The notes under the pieces are model-generated. The model did no database searches. It was not told the origin of the DNA and was given only the letters and a program-made list of their open reading frames with translations. Shown one piece after another: positions 52,052 to 59,865 of a stretch of 64,000 nucleotides of DNA. Source of the stretch: Granulosicoccus sp947495035 (GTDB lineage Bacteria > Pseudomonadota > Gammaproteobacteria > Granulosicoccales > Granulosicoccaceae); the NCBI RefSeq assembly GCF_050589605.1, contig NZ_JBNGOO010000005.1, one strand, 5' to 3'. The position numbers were made by a program, and so were the translations under genes. How positions within the stretch are numbered: position 1 is the stretch's first letter; every line of letters begins with the position of its first letter.

Positions 52052-53671
52052 TCAGTCGAACAGAGTTGCCATATTGCGCTTGATGCTGTCGCCGATATAC
52101 AACGCCAGGGCCTGAATGGTCGAGGTCGGATTGACGGCACCGGCCGTGACGAATGTGGAACCATCGACGATGAACAGATTCCGGACATCATGACTGCGCC
52201 CCCAGCCGTTGACGACCGATGACTCGGGATCGTCTCCCATGCGACAAGTACCCATCTGGTGCCAACCAGCTCGCCACCAGACCTCACCATCGGGCTTCGC
52301 CAACACCTCTCTGGCTCCTGCCGCCCAGAGTACCTCCGTGGCCCTTGCCTCGCCATGCGCGAGCATACGGCGGGTATTGTCACTGAGCCGGTAATGTATC
52401 TTCGGAGCCGGAATACCATCGCTGTCGGTCAATTCGGAATCCAGAGTCACGCAGTTGTGTTCCTCGGGCAGGTCCTCAGTCACGATGGTCAGGCTGGCGA
52501 GATAGGGATAGATATCATCCATGACCTGGCGATGCGCTTGCCCCCAGGGTATGGGTCGATCGATGCCATAACCTCCAAGGGCGAAGGTCATCGGAGTGGT
52601 CGAGCGTCCGGAATGCAAGCCGTAACCACGCACGAAGTCACGCGACGGATCGGTCTCGTAGAATTCCTGGCTGAGTATCGAACAGGCCATGGGACCCTTG
52701 TGCCCCTCCATCGGCTCATCGAATACACCGGAGACACCCTTCAGGGGGTGGAACATCAGATTCCTGCCCACCATGCCGGAACGATTGGCCAACCCATCCG
52801 GGAACAATCGCGAGGTGGAATTGAGCAACAGCCGCGGTGTGCCGATGCCATTGCAGGCCACTATCACCAATTCGGCATCCTGTCGCTGCAGCTGACCGTC
52901 GGCATCGTGATACAGCACGCCGGTCGCCAGCCCACTATGCTCATCCACCAGAATCTCACGGACTCGGCTCCGGGTTCTGAGCTCTACTCCGGCCTGCTCC
53001 AGAACTGGCCAGTAGGTGAAGTTACTGCCACCCTTGGCCCCGGCAGCGCAACCAAGGTCGCAGGTTCCGGCGTTCACGCATTTCTGTCGTCCGTCGACAT
53101 CCTTACTCAGAATGGCCACATCCGAAGGCCACCAGTGCCAGCCCAACTCATTGAACCCGTGTGCCAGAGTCTGACCGAGTTTGCCGATCGGGATAGGCGG
53201 ATGCGGGGGGTCGTAGGGTGGATAGGCAGGATTGCCAGCAAGACCCGACACCCCCGTATTGCGATCATTCATCGCATAGAACGGCTCCAGCGTTGCATAG
53301 TCGATGGGCCAGTCGGAAGCCACACCATCCAGCGTGAAAGCCTTGAAATCGGATGGTTTCATGCGCGGCCAGTGACCGAGAAAATTGATCGTCGAACCGC
53401 CGACCCCATTGAAGTTGACCGGCGCTATGCAACTGTCAGCCACGTTGATCGGGTAATCCTCCGGCAAGCCCCGCACATTGGGGTCACAGGAGAACTCTGC
53501 ATAGCGGGCCAGCTCGTAATCCTCGCGACGACTGGGGAAATCCTTGTCATGAACGCGCCCACCCTGTTCAAGACAGACAATCTGCATGCGTGTCTCGAGC
53601 AGCGACCAGGCAATGGCGGCGCCCGACGCGCCGGCACCAATGATCAGAACGTCAACCGGTTCTTTGGACAT
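52052..53671 (-). CDS. GMC family FAD-dependent sugar/polyol dehydrogenase (large subunit)
   Basis: 539 residues. FAD-binding GAGASGAAIAWSL near the N-terminus, the substrate-contact histidine in GWHQMGTCRMGDD and the asparagine in VNPTSTIQAL are conserved. It resembles bacterial gluconate/glucose/sorbitol dehydrogenase large subunits. No Tat or Sec signal is visible, so it may act in the cytoplasm or be exported with its small subunit. It begins 29 bases after the small-subunit gene stop, with GAGGT upstream. No cytochrome subunit gene is adjacent. Confidence 0.9.
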   Translation of the reverse strand: MSKEPVDVLIIGAGASGAAIAWSLLETRMQIVCLEQGGRVHDKDFPSRREDYELARYAEFSCDPNVRGLPEDYPINVADSCIAPVNFNGVGGSTINFLGHWPRMKPSDFKAFTLDGVASDWPIDYATLEPFYAMNDRNTGVSGLAGNPAYPPYDPPHPPIPIGKLGQTLAHGFNELGWHWWPSDVAILSKDVDGRQKCVNAGTCDLGCAAGAKGGSNFTYWPVLEQAGVELRTRSRVREILVDEHSGLATGVLYHDADGQLQRQDAELVIVACNGIGTPRLLLNSTSRLFPDGLANRSGMVGRNLMFHPLKGVSGVFDEPMEGHKGPMACSILSQEFYETDPSRDFVRGYGLHSGRSTTPMTFALGGYGIDRPIPWGQAHRQVMDDIYPYLASLTIVTEDLPEEHNCVTLDSELTDSDGIPAPKIHYRLSDNTRRMLAHGEARATEVLWAAGAREVLAKPDGEVWWRAGWHQMGTCRMGDDPESSVVNGWGRSHDVRNLFIVDGSTFVTAGAVNPTSTIQALALYIGDSIKRNMATLFD

Positions 53672-53699
53672 GATCGAATACCTCGTGGAGCTTGATGGT

Positions 53700-54161
53700 T
53701 CAGCAGGGCCGATAGAAAGGACCACGAGCCCTGACCGGTGCGGTCAGGGTCTGCAGCAACTCCGCAGACTCCGCAGCTACCGTATAACCCTGAGGATGTA
53801 CCGGCCAGGGCCCCAGACCCAATTGTCTGCGAGCATCAGCGCGGCTGTAATACGCCATATAGGTCAACCGCAACAGACTGGCAAACGCCTGAGGATGATC
53901 GGACTCGAGCAGACACAACAGATCGGCAGTGAGTACAGCTTGCGATGCGTTGGCAGAGGTTCTCGTGGGTTCGGATGCCGCAGTCAGCAACGTCCGAATC
54001 CGTTCGTACAGCACATCGTCGTCCTGCAGCGCTTGCTGCAGGAATGCCATGACGCCCGGCGAATTTCCGGACTCGATTGCCGCCGTCACATTGCCTGGAA
54101 TCAACAGCTCCAGGATCTGCTCGAGCACGTTGACAAGTTCATTGCTCAACTGATGTCCCAT
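53700..54161 (-). CDS. Small subunit partner of the GMC dehydrogenase (gluconate 2-dehydrogenase subunit 3-like)
   Basis: 153 residues. Helical N-terminal half (NELVNVLEQILELLIPGNV) and a C-terminal motif RLTYMAYYSRADARRQLGL then WPVHPQGY seen in small partners of GMC dehydrogenases. There is no Tat signal, unlike true gluconate dehydrogenase gamma subunits. GAGGAG precedes the ATG. It sits between the permease and GMC genes, so it probably stabilises the large subunit. A longer frame to 55001 is an artefact overlapping the permease. Confidence 0.75.
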   Translation of the reverse strand: MGHQLSNELVNVLEQILELLIPGNVTAAIESGNSPGVMAFLQQALQDDDVLYERIRTLLTAASEPTRTSANASQAVLTADLLCLLESDHPQAFASLLRLTYMAYYSRADARRQLGLGPWPVHPQGYTVAAESAELLQTLTAPVRARGPFYRPC

Positions 54162-54181
54162 GATGGTCTCCTCGCCTGTTG

Positions 54182-55366
54182 CTAGCGTTGCTGCGTACTG
54201 CCGGCTCTGGACAGCGCATCGATGGCGACCGCCAACAACAGTATGGCGCCAGAGAACATCAGTTTGTCCGCTGCACTGGCACCCGACAGATCCAGACCGT
54301 TGCCAAGCGAACCGATCACCAACGCGCCAAGAATCGCGTTCCAGACCGAGCCACGCCCGCCAAACAGAGACGTTCCACCAATGACCGCAGCGCCTATCGC
54401 CTCCAGCAGCAAGGGGCCGCCGGCGAAAGCGTTGAAGGACACCGAGGCGTAGCGCGAAGCACCGAGAATCCCGGCAACGGCTGCCATGAGGCCGACGATC
54501 GCGAACGCAGCAATGCGAATGTAGTTGACGTTCATGCCGACTCGCCGGGCACTCTCGGCATTGCCGCCAACGGCATACAGCGAACGACCGAAGGGGGTTG
54601 ACGTCGTGATCCAGCCCAGCAAGGCGGTCAGCCCCACCAGCAGGATCACCAGTAACGGAACACCCTTGTAGCTGTTGAGTGTCATGACCACTGCCAGCAG
54701 AATGAGGGCAAAGAATCCGATCTGTCCCCACAGCGCCAGAGCCGATTCCAACTCGACACCGCGCTGCCTGCGTTGTGACTGCCGCCGCAGGACCACCACC
54801 GCAAAAACGACGATGCACACAATGGCCACAGCCCAGCCAAGCATGGGAGGCAGACTGACGGTGGTCAGAGATCGCACAAAAGGGTCTCGCATGTTCACGG
54901 CACCCTGCGCCCCCAGAATCTTCAGCATCAGCCCCTGAAAACCCAGCAACCCGGCCAGTGTCACGACAAATGAGGGAATACCGACATAAGCCACAAGCCA
55001 CCCCTGCACGAAGCCCAGAACGATGCCGGTGAGCATGGCCGCGAGACAGGCAATCGGCCCCGGAACGCCCATGACGATCAGCACCGCCAGTACGGCCGCA
55101 CAGACACCAGCGGTCGCCGCTGCGGACAGATCGATATCACCCAACAGCAGGACCAGGGTAATGCCTACTGCCAGCGTGCCCACCACGGCCGACTGCATGA
55201 ACAGAAAATAGAAATTACGAGGGCTCAGAAAGGCCGGTTCCGCGATGCCGAAGTAGATCCATATGGCAATCAGCGCCAGCATGACAGGGACGAAAGCGCC
55301 GAACCGCGTTTCACGTAATTGTCTGAATCGTTGCCCCACAGACAATCCTGAATCAGATCGCGTCAT
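54182..55366 (-). CDS. Sugar ABC transporter permease (XylH/FrcC/RbsC family)
   Basis: 394 residues with about ten or eleven hydrophobic segments. Family blocks include LLGDIDLSAAATAGVCAAVL, IPSFVVTLAGLLGFQG, the AVGGNAESARRVGMNV coupling region and a VIGGTSLFGGRGSVWNAILG loop. The ATG at 55366 has GGAGGAGG upstream and overlaps the ATPase stop by 14 bases. Works with the single-domain ATPase and XylF-like binding protein. Confidence 0.93.
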   Translation of the reverse strand: MTRSDSGLSVGQRFRQLRETRFGAFVPVMLALIAIWIYFGIAEPAFLSPRNFYFLFMQSAVVGTLAVGITLVLLLGDIDLSAAATAGVCAAVLAVLIVMGVPGPIACLAAMLTGIVLGFVQGWLVAYVGIPSFVVTLAGLLGFQGLMLKILGAQGAVNMRDPFVRSLTTVSLPPMLGWAVAIVCIVVFAVVVLRRQSQRRQRGVELESALALWGQIGFFALILLAVVMTLNSYKGVPLLVILLVGLTALLGWITTSTPFGRSLYAVGGNAESARRVGMNVNYIRIAAFAIVGLMAAVAGILGASRYASVSFNAFAGGPLLLEAIGAAVIGGTSLFGGRGSVWNAILGALVIGSLGNGLDLSGASAADKLMFSGAILLLAVAIDALSRAGSTQQR

Positions 55367-56168
55367 CGGACCCCTCCTCCAGACCACGTGTCATGGCCAC
55401 CACGATTTCATCTGGCGTGGTGTCCGAGGTACGCCAGGTGGCGACATTCGCGCCATGCCTGAGTACGCAAATTCGGTCTGCCACCTCGAAGATGTCGCGC
55501 AGATTATGGGAAATGTAGACAACCGCATGACCGGTATCGCGCAGACGCTTGACCACATCCAGTACTTGTCGGGTCTGTGCAACACCCAGAGCGGCGGTTG
55601 GTTCATCAAGCAGCACCACCGAACTCTCCGCTCCCACAGCTCGCGCTATGGCAATGGCCTGTCGCTGTCCACCAGACAGGCCTCCTACCTTCGCCCTGAC
55701 TGAGCGCAAGGTCCGCACTTGCAGTCTGTCGATGGCAGCCTTCGCCTTGACTTCCATCTCAATTTCATCGATTGGACGCAGGAACCTCGGCAGAAACGTC
55801 CACCCCGGTTTCAAGGGCTCCGCTCCCAGAGACAGATTGGCTGACACATCCAGGTTCTCGCAAAGCGCAAGATCCTGATAGACAATCTGGATACCCAGCG
55901 CAGTCGCGTCCAATGGTGTAGCGACACTCACCGGTTCGCCATCCATCCGGAAACTGCCCTGATCAGCAGCAATGGCTCCGGCAAGTACCTTCATCAAGGT
56001 GGACTTGCCAGCACCGTTGTCGCCGACCAAGGCCATGACCTCACCCCGAGCTACTTCGAAATCGACTTCACGCAGCGCTTCCACACCGCCAAAGCTCTTG
56101 CCGATTCCCGTCACCTGCAGGTGAGCCGGTGGGGACTGATGCCCCACCACTGCTGCTGTAGAACTCAT
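55353..56168 (-). CDS. Sugar ABC transporter ATP-binding protein (single-domain, FrcA-like)
   Basis: 271 residues. Walker A GDNGAGKST at 49-57, signature LSGGQ at 164-168, and Walker B VVLLDEPTAALG shortly after. XylG/RbsA homologues carry two ATPase domains (~500 residues), whereas this is a one-domain form as in FrcA of fructose importers; two copies would assemble. The ATG at 56168 lies next to the binding-protein stop. Confidence 0.93.
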   Translation of the reverse strand: MSSTAAVVGHQSPPAHLQVTGIGKSFGGVEALREVDFEVARGEVMALVGDNGAGKSTLMKVLAGAIAADQGSFRMDGEPVSVATPLDATALGIQIVYQDLALCENLDVSANLSLGAEPLKPGWTFLPRFLRPIDEIEMEVKAKAAIDRLQVRTLRSVRAKVGGLSGGQRQAIAIARAVGAESSVVLLDEPTAALGVAQTRQVLDVVKRLRDTGHAVVYISHNLRDIFEVADRICVLRHGANVATWRTSDTTPDEIVVAMTRGLEEGSDDAI

Positions 56169-56169
56169 T

Positions 56170-57234
56170 TCAGCTCGCGCAGAAATCTGTTTCTGCGGCA
56201 ACACCTTCGCAGACCATTTCCTTGCTGACCGAGGAATCATGCTCGATCACGTAGCCAACACCTTCTTCACCTACCGCCGAATAGGAACCGACAGGCACGA
56301 ACGGCACCTCGGCCCCCATGCCGACCGTCACGGTCTCTGTCGCCAGGTCCGAGAAATCCTTACCTTCAAGCATGCGTATGGTGACTTCGGCGGCGGCGTG
56401 CGCCATTTCGGACAGAGGCCTCCAGCCGCACTGGGTCTGCTTGCCCAGCAACATCAACTGTAGTGCCTGCACGGTGCAATCAAGTCCGGATACCGGCACA
56501 GTTCCGGCCATTCCCTGCTCTTCCATGGATGCGATCGCTGCACCGGCATTACCGTCATTGGATGACACGACACCCTGTACCTCGTTGTTCAGTTGAGTCA
56601 GGGCCTGATCCATCGAACGACGGGCTATGGCAGGATCCCAACCCTGTGTCCAGTTCTCATAGCCAAGCACTCGTTTGCCACTGTCGTACAACGGTTGCAG
56701 CGCCTTGACCTGGCCCTTGTAGATATCGTGAGCACCCGGGTCGGTTGGAGAGCCTTTCAACATGACAAGTGTGTCTCCGTCCTCCGTGTTGTCGATGACA
56801 TGCATGGCCTGGTCGTAGCCCATACCGACCAGATCAGCCTGGATCCAGACTGCGTTGTTTTCCGAGTTTATCAGGCGATCATAGGCAATGGTCGGCACGC
56901 CTGCTTCGGCGGCACTGTCCGCAATGATTGCCGAACTCTCTCCGTCTATCGAAATGACCACCAGCACTTTTGCACCTTGTGTCAATGCCTGCTCGGCCTG
57001 ACGCTGTTGCGCTGTAGTGTCGTTGTTGGCGTTGAATACTTCAACTCTGACACTAGGTGACAGCTTCGCCATGGATTCCTTGAAGAACATGGCATCCTGG
57101 CTTTCCCAACGCGGATTCACGTTCTCGGGCAGCAGCAGGGCCACCATGTCTTCAGCGTTGGCTGCACCTGCCCCGGCCAGCATCAGCGAGGCCATGGCGA
57201 TACTCACAGCACGTCTGCATTCATTGAAAATCAT
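56170..57234 (-). CDS. Sugar ABC transporter substrate-binding protein (XylF-like)
   Basis: 354 residues. Signal peptide of about 27 residues (SIAMASLMLAGAGAANA). The periplasmic-binding fold type I is clear: VALLLPENVNPRWESQDA, VLVVISIDGESSAI, PTIAYDRLI and VSSNDGNAGAAIASM. It resembles D-xylose/aldose binders. Four cysteines late in the chain (GLDCTV, QTQCGW, MVCEG, DFCAS) could form two disulfides. It is first in the ABC/GMC operon and probably controlled by the FCD-type GntR regulator downstream of position 57453. Confidence 0.92.
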   Translation of the reverse strand: MIFNECRRAVSIAMASLMLAGAGAANAEDMVALLLPENVNPRWESQDAMFFKESMAKLSPSVRVEVFNANNDTTAQQRQAEQALTQGAKVLVVISIDGESSAIIADSAAEAGVPTIAYDRLINSENNAVWIQADLVGMGYDQAMHVIDNTEDGDTLVMLKGSPTDPGAHDIYKGQVKALQPLYDSGKRVLGYENWTQGWDPAIARRSMDQALTQLNNEVQGVVSSNDGNAGAAIASMEEQGMAGTVPVSGLDCTVQALQLMLLGKQTQCGWRPLSEMAHAAAEVTIRMLEGKDFSDLATETVTVGMGAEVPFVPVGSYSAVGEEGVGYVIEHDSSVSKEMVCEGVAAETDFCAS

Positions 57235-57259
57235 CTGTTTCGCTCCTCATGATATTGAT

Positions 57260-57275
57260 GACGCAACACTGCGTC
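57260..57275. promoter_or_regulatory. Inverted repeat in the sugar-importer leader
   Basis: GACGCA-ACAC-TGCGTC lies 26 bases upstream of the binding-protein start; GTTG-N7-CAAC follows at 57281-57295. Either may be an operator. The rest of the gap to 57452 is GC-rich without a recognised feature. Confidence 0.4.
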
Positions 57276-57452
57276 GCGGTGTTGGTGGTAACAACTCCAG
57301 GTACTTTCCTGCGGGCACGGGGAGGCCCAGGCCGAAAATCCAGGGTTGCTTGTGGACCGGGCTCACCCACCGGTCGAGTCCGGGCATTACTCAGAGAGCG
57401 GCTGGCACAAGAGCATCACCGCTGTGGCCGATCGATGCCGGCCTTCATTCAA

Positions 57453-58202
57453 TCAATCGGTATTGCCATAGTCGCTTACCGCCCGCGTCATACGCTGGTG
57501 GGCATCTGTCAGCAAGGTCGACATCTTCTGTTCTGCCAGAGCGGCATCGCGTGCAAGAATGGCATCGCATACCTCTCGGTGAAATGGGATGGAATCCTCG
57601 TTCTTGCGAGGATCATCATTGGTCAGCCGGATGGACGTCAGCAAGGCGGAAAAGATGACACCTTCCATCGAGCGCAGGAATTCGTTATTCGCGGCATGCA
57701 GAATGGCCCGATGAAAAAAGGCATCAGCCATCACGAAGTCTTCTACGGCGCGCTTTTCCTGCTCCATTCTCAGCTGAGCGGCTTCGATCGCGGCATGGCT
57801 ATCCGGCGTTCCAACGCTGGCAGCCCAGGATGCAGCCTTGGGTTCGATCACCAGGCGTATGTCCATCAACTGACGCAGGAAGTCCGGGCTTGGCTTGGCC
57901 GATTGATGCCAGGCAAGTACATCGTCGTCGAACAACATCCAGTTGGAACGATCCCTGACTCGCGTGCCACTTCCACGTTTGACCTCAACCAATCCCTTGC
58001 CGACCAGCAATTTGATGGCTTCACGAATGACGGACTTGCTCACGCCAAAGCGTTCGGCGAATGTGGTCTCATCGCTGATCAGCTCGCCCGCAGACGGAGA
58101 GCCTGCCACGATTCGTCGGCCGATCTCGCGACAGATCTGCGTCGCCAATCCGGGGGCAACGCCCGAAGCACCTTTCAGATCGTAGTAGAGTAATTCAGAC
58201 AT
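57453..58202 (-). CDS. GntR family regulator, FCD (FadR-like) type
   Basis: 249 residues. The winged helix covers about 20-90 (ISDETTFAERFGVSKSVIRE, LVGKGLVEVKRGSGTRV). The C-terminal all-helical FCD domain has DIRLVIEPKAASWAA, a DAFFHRAILHAANNEFL metal-associated block and REVCDAILARDAALAEQKM. FCD regulators respond to sugar acids and carboxylates. It precedes the sugar ABC/GMC operon in the same direction and has a 17-bp palindrome next to its start. Confidence 0.93.
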   Translation of the reverse strand: MSELLYYDLKGASGVAPGLATQICREIGRRIVAGSPSAGELISDETTFAERFGVSKSVIREAIKLLVGKGLVEVKRGSGTRVRDRSNWMLFDDDVLAWHQSAKPSPDFLRQLMDIRLVIEPKAASWAASVGTPDSHAAIEAAQLRMEQEKRAVEDFVMADAFFHRAILHAANNEFLRSMEGVIFSALLTSIRLTNDDPRKNEDSIPFHREVCDAILARDAALAEQKMSTLLTDAHQRMTRAVSDYGNTD

Positions 58203-58210
58203 GCCTTATT

Positions 58211-58227
58211 CAAACATCTGATGTTTG
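58211..58227. promoter_or_regulatory. Operator palindrome for the FCD regulator
   Basis: CAAACATCTGATGTTTG is a perfect inverted repeat (7-3-7) eight bases upstream of the regulator start. A degenerate CATCTGTTT near 57232 could be a related half-site at the importer gene. Confidence 0.65.
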
Positions 58228-58305
58228 GCTTGTCCAGACTTTTCTTTTCCTTTTTCCACGATCGCCGGGAAACCACCGGTAATCACTCACCAATGCTCCT
58301 CCTTG

Positions 58306-58322
58306 CCTTGAATGGCTCAAGG
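58306..58322. promoter_or_regulatory. Inverted repeat upstream of the molbindin gene
   Basis: CCTTGA-N5-TCAAGG lies midway between the divergent regulator and molbindin genes. The binding protein is unknown. Confidence 0.4.
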
Positions 58323-58452
58323 TAACGCCAACGGGAGCTGTCGCACTCTTTGCGCCCCAGGAACCAGCAAAATCTTGCCTGAGTCGGCATTGGCATGTTA
58401 AAAGTTCGCCCGGAATTTTCACTCTCTCTTGCATCTATCGGAGTTACCAGGC

Positions 58453-58662
58453 ATGAAACTCAGCGCACGCAATCAACTCAAGGGCACTGTCATCGCCATC
58501 GAAAAAGGTGCTGTCAACAGCACGGTACGCATTGATGTCGGCAATGGCGCCGTCATCACTTCCATGATCACCAATGCCGCGGTGGCCGATCTTGGACTCA
58601 CGGAAGGCGCAACGGCCTACGCCATCGTCAAGGCATCCGATGTGATGGTGGCTGTGGACTGA
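58453..58662 (+). CDS. Molbindin (Mop-domain molybdopterin/molybdate-binding protein)
   Basis: 69 residues forming one Mop domain: MKLSARNQLKGTVIAIEKGA then a VNSTVRIDVGNGAVITSMIT strand, and LGLTEGATAYAIVKASDVMV. This is the standard molbindin size, which oligomerises to store molybdate or tungstate. GGAG precedes the ATG at 58453. No molybdate transporter or molybdoenzyme gene is nearby. It converges on the importer ATPase gene with a 12-base gap. Confidence 0.92.
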   Translation: MKLSARNQLKGTVIAIEKGAVNSTVRIDVGNGAVITSMITNAAVADLGLTEGATAYAIVKASDVMVAVD

Positions 58663-58674
58663 AACCCGGCTGGT

Positions 58675-59760
58675 CTAGTCCGACTCGCGCAGTGCCAGCC
58701 CATCTGAAGCACGAAAGAAATGCATCTTGCTGCGATCCAGATACACCTCGACGATGTCGTCCGGTTGCGACTTGTTGCTGGCTGGCATCTGCGCGGTGAA
58801 CCTCTCGTCCCCCACCTTTCCTATCAGCAGGGTATGCGGGCCGAGAGGTTCCATTTCGATAACCGACGCATTGATGCAAGGTCCCAGGGTTGAATCCTCA
58901 CCGGTATGCTCAGGACGAATACCCAGAACCATCGCTTCGCCGGCAACGCTGGCCAGATGGGCAGGTGCCGGAACACGGAAGCCGCTGTTGCTGACAAACA
59001 CAGGCTGCTCATCTTCCATGGCAATCTGTCCTGCCAGCATATTCATGCTGGGAGCACCAATGAACGATGCCACAAACAGATTTCGTGGTCGTTCGTACAG
59101 CGTGATGGGATCAGCGGCCTGCTCTATGACGCCACCCTGCATCACTACCACCCGGTCAGCCATGGTCATCGCCTCTACCTGATCGTGTGTGACGTACACG
59201 ATGGTGCTCTTGAGTCGTCGATGCAATTGCTTGATTTCGGTGCGCATCTCGATACGCAATTTGGCATCCAGGTTCGACAGGGGTTCGTCGAACAGAAAAA
59301 CGTCCGGATCGCGAACCAGCGCCCGGCCGATAGCCACTCGCTGACGTTGCCCACCCGATAACTCGGCAGGCTTGCGATCCAGATACTCGTCCAGATTGAG
59401 AATGCGGGATGCCTCCTTCATCGCTGCAGCGGCTTTCCGCTTGCCCTCTCCACGAACCTTCATGCCATAAGTGATGTTCTCACCGACTGTCATGTGAGGA
59501 AACAGCGCATAGGACTGAAAGACCATGGCGCAATTGCGCAAGCCCGGTCGTAGATGAGTCACATCTCGCGGACCGATGCTGACAGTTCCGCTTGTGGCGG
59601 TTTCCAGCCCTGCAATCATTCGCAGCGTCGTGGTCTTGCCGCAACCTGATGGTCCGACCAGCACGACGAATTCGCCATCGGCGACTTGCAGGTCAAGCGC
59701 GGGAATCACTTCCACTTCGCCAAACGACTTGGTGACATTCTCGATGTTTATTGTGGCCAT
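58675..59760 (-). CDS. Carbohydrate ABC transporter ATP-binding protein (UgpC/MalK type)
   Basis: 361 residues. Walker A GPSGCGKTT at 36-44, Q-loop in VFQSYALFPH, signature LSGGQ at 134-138, Walker B VFLFDEP at 154-160, and a C-terminal TOBE regulatory domain with MVLGIRPEHT. It is the last gene of the operon headed by the PfkB kinase. A hairpin separates it from the binding-protein gene. Confidence 0.95.
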   Translation of the reverse strand: MATINIENVTKSFGEVEVIPALDLQVADGEFVVLVGPSGCGKTTTLRMIAGLETATSGTVSIGPRDVTHLRPGLRNCAMVFQSYALFPHMTVGENITYGMKVRGEGKRKAAAAMKEASRILNLDEYLDRKPAELSGGQRQRVAIGRALVRDPDVFLFDEPLSNLDAKLRIEMRTEIKQLHRRLKSTIVYVTHDQVEAMTMADRVVVMQGGVIEQAADPITLYERPRNLFVASFIGAPSMNMLAGQIAMEDEQPVFVSNSGFRVPAPAHLASVAGEAMVLGIRPEHTGEDSTLGPCINASVIEMEPLGPHTLLIGKVGDERFTAQMPASNKSQPDDIVEVYLDRSKMHFFRASDGLALRESD

Positions 59761-59805
59761 TTCTACGTGTTCATTCAGCCGTACTCGGCTATCGCCAGTC
59801 TCAGA

Positions 59806-59839
59806 ACTGCTCCTCCGGGCATGACCCCGAAAGAGCAGT
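59806..59839 (-). terminator. Intercistronic hairpin after the binding-protein gene
   Basis: ACTGCTC and GAGCAGT (7 bp) enclose an inner CGGG/CCCG pair with a small internal loop. It lies 27 bases after the binding-protein stop and before the ATPase start, suiting differential expression. Confidence 0.6.
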
Positions 59840-59865
59840 CTTCACTTGATGGAAACGAATCCGGA

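Noticed and set aside
52259..53695. 478-residue open frame opposite the GMC dehydrogenase gene
   Set aside because: Shadow of a well-supported gene, with no recognisable domain.
54162..55001. Upstream extension of the small GMC partner frame
   Set aside because: It overlaps the permease gene in another frame; GAGGAG and an ATG at 54161 give a normal short gene.
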